DNA from: Kitasatospora sp052076145
GTDB lineage: Bacteria; Actinomycetota; Actinomycetes; Streptomycetales; Streptomycetaceae
Length of the DNA stretch: 64,000 nt
Assembly: GCF_052076145.1 (NCBI RefSeq)
Contig: NZ_CP197246.1
Location: 2,790,001-2,854,000, forward strand
Direction: 5' to 3'
In this document: in pieces, positions 1 through 7,608 of the stretch
How the letters are laid out: each line of letters starts with the position of its first letter
Numbering within the stretch: the stretch's first letter is position 1
Notes under the pieces: generated by a model
What the model was told of the DNA's origin: nothing
Databases searched by the model: none
What the model saw: only the letters and a program-made list of their open reading frames with translations
Position numbers and translations under genes: made by a program

Positions 1-828
1 GGCGACGACGGCCATCCCGCAGGAGCCGCCGACCAGCAGGCCCTCCTCCTTGGCGAGGCGGCGGGTCATCTGGAAGGAGTCCTTGTCGGAGACCGCGACG
101 ATCTCGTCGGCCACCTCGCGGTCGTAGGCGGTCGGCCAGAAGTCCTCACCGACACCCTCGACCAGGTACGGACGCCCGGTGCCGCCCGAGTAGACCGAGC
201 CTTCCGGGTCGGCGCCGACGACCTGCACCTTGCCGCCCGAGGCGTCCTTCAGGTACCGGCCGGTGCCGGAGATGGTGCCGCCGGTGCCGACGCCCGCGAC
301 GAAGTGGGTGATCTTCCCGTCCGTCTGCTCCCACAGCTCCGGGCCGGTGGAGTGGTAGTGCGAGGCCGGGTTGTCCGGGTTGGAGTACTGGTCCGGCTTC
401 CAGGCGTTCGGGGTCTCCCGGACGAGGCGGTCCGAGACGTTGTAGTACGACTCCGGGTGCTCCGGCGCGACGGCGGTCGGGCAGACCACGACCTCGGCGC
501 CGTACGCGCGCAGCGTGTTGATCTTGTCGGTCGACACCTTGTCCGGACAGACGAAGATGCACTTGTAGCCCTTCTGCTGGGCCACGATCGCCAGACCGAC
601 ACCGGTGTTGCCGGAGGTCGGCTCGACGATGGTGCCGCCGGGCTTCAGGGCGCCGGAGGCCTCGGCCGCCTCGATCATGCGCATCGCGATGCGGTCCTTC
701 ACCGACCCGCCGGGGTTGAAGTACTCGACCTTCGCCAGGACGGTCGCACTGATGCCTTCGGTGACCTTGTTCAGCTTCACCAAAGGCGTGTTGCCGACCA
801 GCTCGATGATCGAATTGCTGTACCGCAC
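1..828 (-). CDS. cbs: Cystathionine beta-synthase / cysteine synthase family, 5' part only
   Basis: This is a PLP-dependent beta-family enzyme that would join serine (or O-acetylserine) to homocysteine or sulfide in the cytoplasm. The first 276 codons are present; the rest runs off the left edge, so the C-terminal CBS-domain pair expected of the cystathionine synthase form cannot be checked. Residues 40-46 read PGGSVKD, with K44 the expected PLP lysine, and 72-76 read SGNTG, the phosphate-binding loop. The GTG start is preceded by GGGAGG at good spacing. The gene is divergent from the SGNH hydrolase. A simple cysteine synthase would end near residue 310; the GVGEDFWP stretch and the SDKDSF...GGSCG ending look more like the long CBS-type enzyme of Streptomyces. 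Confidence 0.85.
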   Translation of the reverse strand, partial: MRYSNSIIELVGNTPLVKLNKVTEGISATVLAKVEYFNPGGSVKDRIAMRMIEAAEASGALKPGGTIVEPTSGNTGVGLAIVAQQKGYKCIFVCPDKVSTDKINTLRAYGAEVVVCPTAVAPEHPESYYNVSDRLVRETPNAWKPDQYSNPDNPASHYHSTGPELWEQTDGKITHFVAGVGTGGTISGTGRYLKDASGGKVQVVGADPEGSVYSGGTGRPYLVEGVGEDFWPTAYDREVADEIVAVSDKDSFQMTRRLAKEEGLLVGGSCGMAVVA

Positions 829-869
829 GGGGATCCTCCCGGTCTGTGGCGTTGCAAATGCACTTAAGG

Positions 870-897
870 GTGTCCAAAGCCTATTCCCTGGGGACAC
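870..897 (-). promoter_or_regulatory. Putative cbs promoter inside a GTGTCC/GGACAC dyad
   Basis: On the minus strand a -10-like TAGGCT lies at 878-883, about 50 bases upstream of the cbs start. It sits inside an inverted repeat with arms GTGTCC (870-875) and GGACAC (892-897). The arrangement suggests a repressor site over the promoter, but no good -35 was found and the regulator is unknown. Confidence 0.3.
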
Positions 898-981
898 TTC
901 GGCCCCACGGATGGCGGATGTGCACCGGTAACGCGTCACGTCCGGGGGTACCTAGCTGAGAAGAGGCCCTCACGAGGGGCG

Positions 982-2049
982 ATGACAGAGGGGGTCCAGG
1001 TGACTGGAGCACAGGAGTCGCGGGCCCGGGTGGCCCGGCGGATCGCCACGGCGGCCGCGTACGGGGGCGGCGGGATCGGCCTGCTGGGGGTCGGCCTGGT
1101 GGGGGTGCTGCTCACCGAGAGCAAGCTGGCCGTCCGGGCGGTGGGGCTGCTGGACGGAGACCCGCCGAAGGCCGACGGCGTCTACGGGGAGGCCTTCGCC
1201 GACCCGGCCGCCGGGGCGGGCACGACGCCGCTGGTGCTCGCCTTCCTGGGCGACTCCACGGCGGCCGGGCTGGGCGTGACGCGCGGGCAGGAGACGCCGG
1301 GGGCGCTGCTGGCGGCCGGGCTGGCCGCCGTCGCCGAGCAGCGGGTGCGGCTGGTCAACGTGGCGAAGTCGGGGGCGCGCTCCTGCGACCTCGCACAGCA
1401 GACCGCGCTGGCGCTGCCGCACCGCCCGGCGCTGGCCGTGATCATGATCGGCGCCAACGACGTCACCCGGCACGCCCCGGCCGCGCAGTCCGTGCGCCAG
1501 CTCGGCGAGGCCGTCCGGGAGCTGCGGCTGGCGGGGTGCGAGGTGGTCGTCGGCACCTGCCCGGATCTGGGCACGATCAAGCCCGTCCGGCCGCCGCTGC
1601 GCTGGGTGGCCCGCCGGCTGAGCCGCCAGCTGGCGGCCGCGCAGACCATCGCAGTGGTGGGGAACGGCGGCCGTACGGTCTCGCTGGGCTCGCTGCTCGG
1701 GCCGGAGTTCGCGGCCCGGCCGGAGATGTTCGCGGCCGACCGCTACCACCCCTCCACCCAGGGGTACGCGACAGCGGCGATGGCCATGCTGCCCTCGCTC
1801 TGCGCGGCGCTGGACCTCTGGCCGCAGGACGCCCGCCCGGAGGACGAGGAGCGGCCCGCCGACGTGGTGCTCCCGGTCGCGGTGGCGGCGGCGGCCGCCG
1901 CCGGGCAGTCGGGCACCGAGGTCGCGGCGGTCGGCCAGGAGTCCGGCGTGTGGCGTTGGGCGCAGCTGCGGCACCGGCTGCGGCTCGGCCTGCCGGGGCA
2001 GCCGGAGGCCGCGTCGGCGAACTCACACCCGGGGCCGGGTGACTCCTGA
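982..2049 (+). CDS. SGNH/GDSL-type hydrolase with N-terminal membrane segment
   Basis: This is a 355-residue esterase/lipase-type hydrolase. A hydrophobic segment at about residues 23-45 should anchor it or act as an uncleaved signal, placing the catalytic domain outside the cell. Block I is GDSTAAGLG with nucleophile S92, block III is GAND at 157-160, and block V is DRYHPS with D253 and H256 completing the triad. The C-terminal 80 residues are Ala- and Arg-rich and not conserved-looking. The ATG at 982 has CGAGGGG before it; a GTG at 1000 with GAGGGGG upstream is an equally plausible start. The substrate cannot be inferred. Confidence 0.85.
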   Translation: MTEGVQVTGAQESRARVARRIATAAAYGGGGIGLLGVGLVGVLLTESKLAVRAVGLLDGDPPKADGVYGEAFADPAAGAGTTPLVLAFLGDSTAAGLGVTRGQETPGALLAAGLAAVAEQRVRLVNVAKSGARSCDLAQQTALALPHRPALAVIMIGANDVTRHAPAAQSVRQLGEAVRELRLAGCEVVVGTCPDLGTIKPVRPPLRWVARRLSRQLAAAQTIAVVGNGGRTVSLGSLLGPEFAARPEMFAADRYHPSTQGYATAAMAMLPSLCAALDLWPQDARPEDEERPADVVLPVAVAAAAAAGQSGTEVAAVGQESGVWRWAQLRHRLRLGLPGQPEAASANSHPGPGDS

Positions 2050-2106
2050 CCTTACTTAGCGGTAACTTTCCTCCCGAGCGTCCTACTTGGCCGAGGCATA
2101 CTGCTA

Positions 2107-2120
2107 AGTGAATGCTCACT
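2107..2120. promoter_or_regulatory. Dyad AGTGA-N4-TCACT before the thiolase gene
   Basis: A perfect 5-bp inverted repeat with a 4-base centre lies 40 bases upstream of the thiolase start. Size and position fit a TetR-type operator, which would suit a fatty-acid or acyl-CoA responsive regulator. No such regulator is adjacent, so this is inference only. Confidence 0.35.
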
Positions 2121-2160
2121 AGCCATACCGGCCGTCCGGTCACTCAGCGAGGAGCCCGAA

Positions 2161-3381
2161 ATGCCCGAAGCCGTCATCGTCAGCGCCGCCCGTTCGCCGA
2201 TCGGCCGGGCCTTCAAGGGCTCGCTGAAGGACGTCCGCCCGGACGACCTCACGGCCCAGATGATCGCCACCGCGCTCGCCAAGGTGCCACAGCTCGACCC
2301 GCGCGACATCGACGACCTGATGCTCGGCTGCGGCCTGCCCGGCGGCGAGCAGGGCCACAACCTGGCCCGGATCATCGCGGTGCAGATGGGCATGGACTAC
2401 CTGCCCGGCGCGACCATCACCCGCTACTGCTCCTCCTCGCTGCAGACCACCCGGATGGCGCTGCACGCGATCAAGGCCGGCGAGGGCGACGTCTTCATCT
2501 CGGCCGGTGTCGAGACGGTCTCGCGTTCGATCAACGGCACCTCGGACGGCATGCCGAACACCCAGAACCCGCTGTTCGCGGACGCGGTCGCCCGCACCGC
2601 CGACCGCGCGGCCAAGGGCGGCGGCGAGTGGCACGACCCGCGCGAGGACGGGCTCGCCCCGGACGCGTACATCGCGATGGGCCAGACCGCGGAGAACCTG
2701 GCGGCGCTCAAGGGCATCTCGCGCGCCGAGCAGGACGAGTTCGGCGTGCGCTCGCAGAACCTCGCCGAGGCGGCCGTGAAGTCCGGCTTCTGGGCCCGCG
2801 AGATCACCCCGGTCACCACCCCCGACGGCACCGTGGTCTCGGCCGACGACGGCCCGCGCGCCGGGGTGACGCTGGAGGCCGTCTCGGGCCTCAAGCCGGT
2901 GTTCCGCCCGGACGGCACCGTTACCGCGGGTAACTGCTGCCCGCTCAACGACGGCGCCGCCGCGCTGGTCATCATGTCCGACACCAAGGCCCGCGAGCTG
3001 GGCATCACCCCGCTCGCCCGCGTCGTCTCGACCGGCGTCAGCGGCCTCTCCCCCGAGATCATGGGCTACGGCCCGGTCGAGGCCAGCAAGCAGGCGCTCA
3101 AGCGCGCCGGGCTGACCATCGGCGACATCGACCTGGTCGAGATCAACGAGGCCTTCGCCGCCCAGGTCATCCCGTCCTACCAGGCCCTGGGCATCGACCT
3201 GGACCGCCTGAACGTCAACGGCGGCGCGATCGCCGTCGGCCACCCCTTCGGCATGACCGGCGCCCGGCTCACCACCACGCTGATCAACTCCCTCCAGTGG
3301 CACGACAAGCAGTTCGGTCTGGAGACCATGTGCGTCGGCGGCGGCCAGGGCATGGCGATGGTCATCGAGCGACTGAGCTGA
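2161..3381 (+). CDS. Acetyl-CoA C-acyltransferase (thiolase)
   Basis: This 406-residue cytoplasmic enzyme condenses or cleaves acyl-CoA (acetoacetyl- or 3-ketoacyl-CoA thiolase). The three thiolase signatures are intact: the acyl-enzyme cysteine C90 in ITRYCSSSLQT, the NGGAIAVGHPFGMTGAR block with H361, and C391 in the C-terminal CVGGGQGMA. Length is normal for the family. The ATG is preceded by GAGGAG. The gene appears monocistronic, with its own upstream dyad and a downstream hairpin. Its last 16 bases form the start of a 101-bp tandem repeat. Degradative (FadA-like) and biosynthetic forms cannot be separated from sequence alone. Confidence 0.92.
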   Translation: MPEAVIVSAARSPIGRAFKGSLKDVRPDDLTAQMIATALAKVPQLDPRDIDDLMLGCGLPGGEQGHNLARIIAVQMGMDYLPGATITRYCSSSLQTTRMALHAIKAGEGDVFISAGVETVSRSINGTSDGMPNTQNPLFADAVARTADRAAKGGGEWHDPREDGLAPDAYIAMGQTAENLAALKGISRAEQDEFGVRSQNLAEAAVKSGFWAREITPVTTPDGTVVSADDGPRAGVTLEAVSGLKPVFRPDGTVTAGNCCPLNDGAAALVIMSDTKARELGITPLARVVSTGVSGLSPEIMGYGPVEASKQALKRAGLTIGDIDLVEINEAFAAQVIPSYQALGIDLDRLNVNGGAIAVGHPFGMTGARLTTTLINSLQWHDKQFGLETMCVGGGQGMAMVIERLS

Positions 3382-3567
3382 GACGCAGCGAAGGGTGGGG
3401 GTCGCCGAGGAACGAGGCGGCACCCGCCCGCAGCGAAGGAGCAGCTCACCAAGCGGCCAGGGCAGCCGAGCGACTGAGCTGAGACGCAGCGAAGGGTGGG
3501 GGTCGCCGAGGAACGAGGCGGCACCCGCCCGCAGCGAAGGAGCAGCTCACCAAGCGGCCAGGACGGC
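3366..3567 (+). repeat. Two tandem copies of a 101-bp unit plus a partial third
   Basis: The unit starts in the last codons of the thiolase gene and repeats with a period of exactly 101 bases (3366-3466, 3467-3567), with a few differences near the unit end (GCAGC versus ACGGC). A third partial copy (to about 3583) again spells the codons for ERLS and a stop, but with synonymous changes. Each unit holds two copies of GCAGCGAAGG and facing GGGTG/CACCC arms. It resembles an intergenic repeated element or a local tandem duplication, not a gene. Confidence 0.9.
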
Positions 3568-3609
3568 CGAGCGCCTCAGCTGACCCGTTCGGGGTGACCG
3601 TACGTAATT

Positions 3610-3646
3610 GAGGGCCGCATCACACCGCCGGTGCGATGCGGCCCTC
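3610..3646 (+). terminator. Terminator after the thiolase gene
   Basis: A perfect 12-bp stem (GAGGGCCGCATC with its complement) and a 13-base loop is followed by TTTC. It lies beyond the 101-bp repeats and would end thiolase transcription. Confidence 0.8.
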
Positions 3647-3841
3647 TTTCGGTGCCGAAAACGCCCTTTTGTCGACGCCCCGAAGTCGGTCAACTGCGCT
3701 GCGTAGAACGGCACTACTTAACAATTTGGGGACAAGGACGAAAGTCACGGACAAATCGGACATCTGCCACTGCAGTAACTGCCGTCCATGCGGCACTGTG
3801 GAGACGTAACCCCGTTCCACTCCTCGCTAGGAGTACGTTCC

Positions 3842-4834
3842 GTGAGCGTCGTCTACACCGCCCTGCTGCTGATCCTGATCGCCGTGTGCACCGCCGTCCT
3901 GCTCCACGTGCGCGGGCTCTCCCGCCGCCTGGACGAGCACCGCACAGGCTCAACCGCCGCCGCCCAGGCCGTGGTTGACGAAGACGTCATACGCCGGGCG
4001 GTCGTCGACGCGCTCGCCGCCGACCGCGAGCGCGAAATCGCCGAGGCGCGCGCCTTCTGGGCCGAGCAGGAGGCACGGGCGGCGGAGGACTCCCCGCTCT
4101 TCGACACCCCCTTCGCCGGGACCACGCCGTACACCGGCCCCGCACCCTTCACCAGCACCGGGCTGACGGCCGCCGAGGAGTGGCCGCTCTTCTTCCCCCG
4201 CCCGACCGGGCCGCAGGACGCCGTCGACAACGCCGGGACGATGGACCCGGAGTTCGGCGAGGCGCTGCGCTCCGCGCTCGAGGACCTGATCAACGACGAG
4301 GGCGGCGCCACCGGCACCGGTGGCGGCGGCCTCCGCCCGAGCCACCCGGCGGGCGGCGGCGGGGGCGGGGTCAGCGCCACCGGCGAGAGCGCCGGCGAGG
4401 CCAAGGCCCGCCGCGAGGCCGATCTGCTCGCCACCGGCCTGGAGGCCGGGCTGCTCGACACCGACGCCGAGCCCGCCGCCGCCCCCGACCCGCGCCGGCA
4501 CCCCTCGCACCCCGACTTCGTGCCGAGCCAGACGCCCTCCCGCGAGTGGACGGACACCCGCCTCGCCACCCTCGCCGACGAGCGGATCGCCCTCACCGAC
4601 GTCCGCCCCGGCCCGCTCGGCACCCTCGACGTGTACGGCTTCGCCGACGGCACCACCCTCTGCGTGGCCCCCGGCGACCGCGAGGCCGCCTACCGCCTGA
4701 TCGACGCCGTCCGGGCCGGTGAGGACGTCCGCCTGCTCGGCGGCTCCCGCTTCTCCGGCTCCTACTCGCTCACCTTCTCCACCGACGAGGAGGCCGTCTA
4801 CGTGCTGGCCGACCGCGTCGTCGCCAGCATCTGA
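3842..4834 (+). CDS. Membrane-anchored protein of unknown function
   Basis: I do not recognise this 330-residue protein. Residues 3-22 form one transmembrane segment followed by basic residues (N-out or signal-anchor layout unclear). A charged helical stretch follows (about 35-85), then a long Gly/Pro/Ala-rich low-complexity middle. A compact C-terminal domain of about 90 residues (about 240-330) with alternating hydrophobic strands ends in ADRVVASI. The GTG start is chosen because AGGAG lies 8 bases before it; an in-frame ATG 54 bases upstream lacks a ribosome site. The preceding 200 bases are locally AT-richer and probably hold its promoter. A strong convergent terminator follows. Confidence 0.75.
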   Translation: MSVVYTALLLILIAVCTAVLLHVRGLSRRLDEHRTGSTAAAQAVVDEDVIRRAVVDALAADREREIAEARAFWAEQEARAAEDSPLFDTPFAGTTPYTGPAPFTSTGLTAAEEWPLFFPRPTGPQDAVDNAGTMDPEFGEALRSALEDLINDEGGATGTGGGGLRPSHPAGGGGGGVSATGESAGEAKARREADLLATGLEAGLLDTDAEPAAAPDPRRHPSHPDFVPSQTPSREWTDTRLATLADERIALTDVRPGPLGTLDVYGFADGTTLCVAPGDREAAYRLIDAVRAGEDVRLLGGSRFSGSYSLTFSTDEEAVYVLADRVVASI

Positions 4835-4876
4835 CAGCAACAGCAACAGGCACAGCGCAGCGCACGGCCGCGCAGC

Positions 4877-4934
4877 ACACGGCGAAGGCCGGTCGAGTCC
4901 TCGGGGTTACGGACTCGACCGGCCTTCGCCGTGT
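4877..4934. terminator. Bidirectional terminator, 24-bp perfect stem
   Basis: Arms at 4877-4900 and 4911-4934 pair without mismatch around a 10-base loop, between the convergent genes ending at 4834 and 4973. Three near-identical octamers (GTCATACG, GTCATACG, GTCATGCG) follow directly. Confidence 0.85.
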
Positions 4935-4972
4935 GTCATACGTCATACGTCATGCGTCAGGCCCTCAGGCGC

Positions 4973-5281
4973 TCAGGCCGTCAGCCGCTCGACCTCGCGG
5001 ATCGCGGCGAGTGCGGCGGCCACGGCGGCTCCGTCCGCGACCGCCGCCAACTCGTGCCCGGCCACCGCCAGCTGGTCCCCCACCGCGAAGGCCCCGACCT
5101 CCGGGAACTCCCGGGGCTGCTCCCCCGCCACGGCCAGCGCCGCAGCCGCCAGCTCCCGCGCCAGCGCCAACCCCGCCGCCGCCCGCGACCCGTACCCGGG
5201 CACCGCCCCCAGCAGCCGGCTCTGCGGCATCGACCGGAACCGGTCGGCCAGCTTCTCGACGGCCTCCACCAACGTATCCAT
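4973..5281 (-). CDS. Small hypothetical protein
   Basis: This is a 102-residue Ala-rich, mostly helical protein beginning MDTLVEAVEKLADRF. It has no signal peptide, membrane segment or recognised motif. There is no Shine-Dalgarno sequence before the ATG, so the message could be leaderless; an upstream start extending the frame by 19 codons is less likely. It lies immediately downstream of, and is probably separately expressed from, the BAX-inhibitor-like gene. Codon use is typical of the window, which supports a real gene. Confidence 0.6.
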   Translation of the reverse strand: MDTLVEAVEKLADRFRSMPQSRLLGAVPGYGSRAAAGLALARELAAAALAVAGEQPREFPEVGAFAVGDQLAVAGHELAAVADGAAVAAALAAIREVERLTA

Positions 5282-5369
5282 ACCCGCGACCCTAACGGCC
5301 AGTGGCACCCCGCCGCGCTGAGCGCAGTGGGGTGCCACCTGGTCGAACGTCGTGCACCGGCCCTGAGGG

Positions 5370-6230
5370 TTAGTCGTCGCCGCGGAGGATGGCGATCAGG
5401 CGCAGCATCTCCAGGTAGATCCAGACCAGCGAGAGCGTCAGCCCGAAGGCCGCGCGCCAGGCCTCCCGCTGCGGGGCGCCGCCGCGGATGCCGGCCTCGA
5501 TCTCGGCGAAGTCCAGCGAGAGGAAGAAGGCGCCGATGCCGATGCCGAGCACGCCGACCAGGATGCCGAGCGGCCCGGAGTTGAGGCCCATGCTCGCGCC
5601 GAACATCGAGGCGACCATGTTGACAAGCATCAGCAGCAGGAAGCCCATCGCGATGCTCAGGCCGATCCGGGTGTACCGCGGGGTGACCCGGATGCGCCCG
5701 CTCTTGTAGGCGATCAGCATGCCCGCGAAGACCGCCGCGGTGCCCAGGACGGCCTGGATCGCGATGCCCGGCCAGATGGTGTTGAAGACGTTGGTGATCG
5801 CGCCGAGGAAGAAGCCCTCCAGCGCCGCGTAGGTGAGGATCAGCGGCGGGCTGACGCTCCGCTTGAAGCTGATCACCATGCCGACCACGAACGCGGCCAG
5901 CGCCGCGACCGTCGCGATGCCGTAGTTGGCGACCGGCACCGCGAACCAGGCGACGGCCCCGCCGGCGACCAGCGTGAGCAGCGTGAGCGCCGTGCGGGCG
6001 ACCACGTCGTCCATCGTCATCCGGCCGGTCCGGAGCGGGCCGGCGGACGGCGCCTCGTACATCTCGGCGAGTTGCTGGTCCGTCAGGCCGCCGCCCTGCG
6101 GCGTCTGCGCGTAGGGGTTGTTGGCGTACGGCGGGCCGACGGGCTGCCGCTGGGAGGTGTCGAATCCGGCGTATCCGGTGTCGCGGGTGAAGGACCCGTC
6201 CCGCGAGAAGACCGGGTTGCTGCTCCTCAT
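5370..6230 (-). CDS. BAX inhibitor-1/YccA-family membrane protein
   Basis: This 286-residue integral membrane protein has a polar N-terminal region of about 100 residues (rich in Gln, Pro, Tyr) and then seven hydrophobic segments. The terminal block, ending ...VWIYLEMLRLIAILRGDD, carries the LDFAEIE motif typical of the bacterial Bax1-I family. The family is linked to membrane or ion homeostasis; its role in actinomycetes is unknown. The second of two closely spaced ATGs is chosen because GGAGGG lies 7 bases before it. The gene follows bldA on the same strand, about 100 bases away. Confidence 0.88.
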   Translation of the reverse strand: MRSSNPVFSRDGSFTRDTGYAGFDTSQRQPVGPPYANNPYAQTPQGGGLTDQQLAEMYEAPSAGPLRTGRMTMDDVVARTALTLLTLVAGGAVAWFAVPVANYGIATVAALAAFVVGMVISFKRSVSPPLILTYAALEGFFLGAITNVFNTIWPGIAIQAVLGTAAVFAGMLIAYKSGRIRVTPRYTRIGLSIAMGFLLLMLVNMVASMFGASMGLNSGPLGILVGVLGIGIGAFFLSLDFAEIEAGIRGGAPQREAWRAAFGLTLSLVWIYLEMLRLIAILRGDD

Positions 6231-6336
6231 GCTCATTCCCTCCGGGGCGGCACGGCACCACCCACATTTTCCAAGGGTAATGCCTTGGCAAAGGAAGGAG
6301 TCTACGCCGCAAGGATGAGTCACCTGCGGTTGGAGT

Positions 6337-6421
6337 TGGTGCCCGGGGCCGGACTCGAACCGGCACGGCCTCGCGGCCAAGCAGTTTTAAGCTGCCCGTG
6401 TCTGCGTTCCACCACCCGGGC
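6337..6421 (-). tRNA. bldA: tRNA-Leu(UAA), the bldA tRNA
   Basis: The minus strand folds as an 85-base class II tRNA with encoded CCA. The acceptor pairs GCCCGGG with CCCGGGC and the anticodon stem is GGCAG/CTGCT. The loop CTTAAAA gives anticodon UAA (6387-6389), and there is a long variable arm and a GTTCGAGTC T-loop. UAA reads the codon UUA, which is very rare in this genome type. From memory the sequence closely resembles Streptomyces coelicolor bldA, the sole UUA-reading tRNA needed for aerial growth and antibiotic production. It lies beside a BAX-inhibitor gene and upstream of nothing else on its strand. Confidence 0.95.
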
Positions 6422-6478
6422 GTGCTGGACAACTCCCGGCCGTGGCCGGAGGGAAACGACCCCTGCGGGCCACCCCTG

Positions 6479-6484
6479 AGAGTA
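6479..6484 (-). promoter_or_regulatory. Possible bldA promoter -10 in the 6422-6782 gap
   Basis: The 361-base divergent gap between bldA and the ABC transporter holds a minus-strand TACTCT that would start transcription about 50 bases before the mature tRNA, as recalled for bldA in S. coelicolor. The -35 is poor (TGCGAA at 17-base spacing). On the plus strand TTGCCA and GATTCG at 17-base spacing could serve the transporter. No other gene was seen in the gap. Confidence 0.35.
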
Positions 6485-6782
6485 GTCGCCCGACTGCCCC
6501 TTTCGCATGTTCACTGCTTGGGAAGTTGTCATGTTTCCTTGCCATCTGACGAACTGTCTGCGATTCGGCCACCTCGGGAACAGAACAAGACAGCCCCCGC
6601 TCCCTCAGGGTCGGTGTCATACCGCAGGAGGAGAGGAAACCGCCCTCGCTACACCCCGCGGCGGTGGGCCCAACCGTCCCCCGGAGCTACGGAACGGCTG
6701 ATTCCGTGCCAGACGATGGTGGGGCGGCCGGTGTCATGTGCTCCGGCCGCCCAGCACCCGGCCCGATCGACAGGAGTCACCC

Positions 6783-7556
6783 GTGAGCACGACGACCGCA
6801 ACCGCCGTCCGCACCGGCCAGGCGGCCGCCCGCGCCAACGGCCTCAACAAGGTCTACGGCGAGGGCGAGACGCGCGTCGTCGCCCTGGACAACGTCAGCG
6901 TGGTCTTCCCGCAGGGGGAGTACACCGCGATCATGGGCCCGTCCGGCTCCGGCAAGTCCACCCTGATGCACTGCATGGCGGGCCTGGACACCGTCTCCTC
7001 CGGCTCCTCGATGATCGGTGACACCGAGCTGGTCGGGCTGAAGGACAAGCAGCTCACCCAGCTGCGCCGGGACCACATCGGCTTCGTCTTCCAGGCGTTC
7101 AACCTGCTGCCGACCCTGACGGCACTGGAGAACATCACGCTCCCGATGGACATCGCCGGCCGCAAGGTCGACCAGCAGTGGCTGGACCGCGTGGTCGAGA
7201 CCGTCGGCCTCTCCGGCCGCCTCTCGCACCGGCCGAGCCAGCTCTCCGGCGGCCAGCAGCAGCGCGTCGCCTGCGCCCGCGCGCTGGCCAGCAGGCCGGA
7301 CATCGTCTTCGCCGACGAGCCGACCGGCAACCTGGACTCCCGCTCCGGCGCGGAGATCCTCTCCTTCCTCCGCAACTCCGTCCGCGAGCTCGGGCAGACC
7401 GTCGTGATGGTCACCCACGACCCGGTCGCCGCCTCGTACGCGGACCGCGTGGTCTTCCTCGCCGACGGCCGGATCGTGGACGAGCTGCACGGCCCGACGG
7501 CCGACAGCGTCCTGGACCGGATGCGCCGCTTCGACGCCAAGGGTCGGACGAGCTGA
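6783..7556 (+). CDS. ABC transporter ATPase, MacB/LolD type
   Basis: This 257-residue nucleotide-binding subunit works with the FtsX-like permease encoded next. Walker A is GPSGSGKST (52-60), the Q-loop glutamine is Q104, the signature LSGGQ is at 154-158 and Walker B with the catalytic glutamate is IVFADE (174-179). The sequence is most like the LolD/MacB branch, whose systems move lipids, lipoproteins or peptides by mechanotransmission. The GTG start follows AGGAG by 6 bases; the in-frame upstream ATG lacks a ribosome site. A 52-base gap to the permease implies co-transcription. Confidence 0.93.
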   Translation: MSTTTATAVRTGQAAARANGLNKVYGEGETRVVALDNVSVVFPQGEYTAIMGPSGSGKSTLMHCMAGLDTVSSGSSMIGDTELVGLKDKQLTQLRRDHIGFVFQAFNLLPTLTALENITLPMDIAGRKVDQQWLDRVVETVGLSGRLSHRPSQLSGGQQQRVACARALASRPDIVFADEPTGNLDSRSGAEILSFLRNSVRELGQTVVMVTHDPVAASYADRVVFLADGRIVDELHGPTADSVLDRMRRFDAKGRTS

Positions 7557-7608
7557 CCCCACACCGGTCAGCGCCCACCGCCCGATCCGACTCCTCCAGG
7601 ACGTATCC

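Noticed and set aside
3395..3583. Small plus-strand frame inside the 101-bp repeats
   Set aside because: It exists only because the repeat keeps a frame open; there is no ribosome site and the peptide is simple repeat translation.
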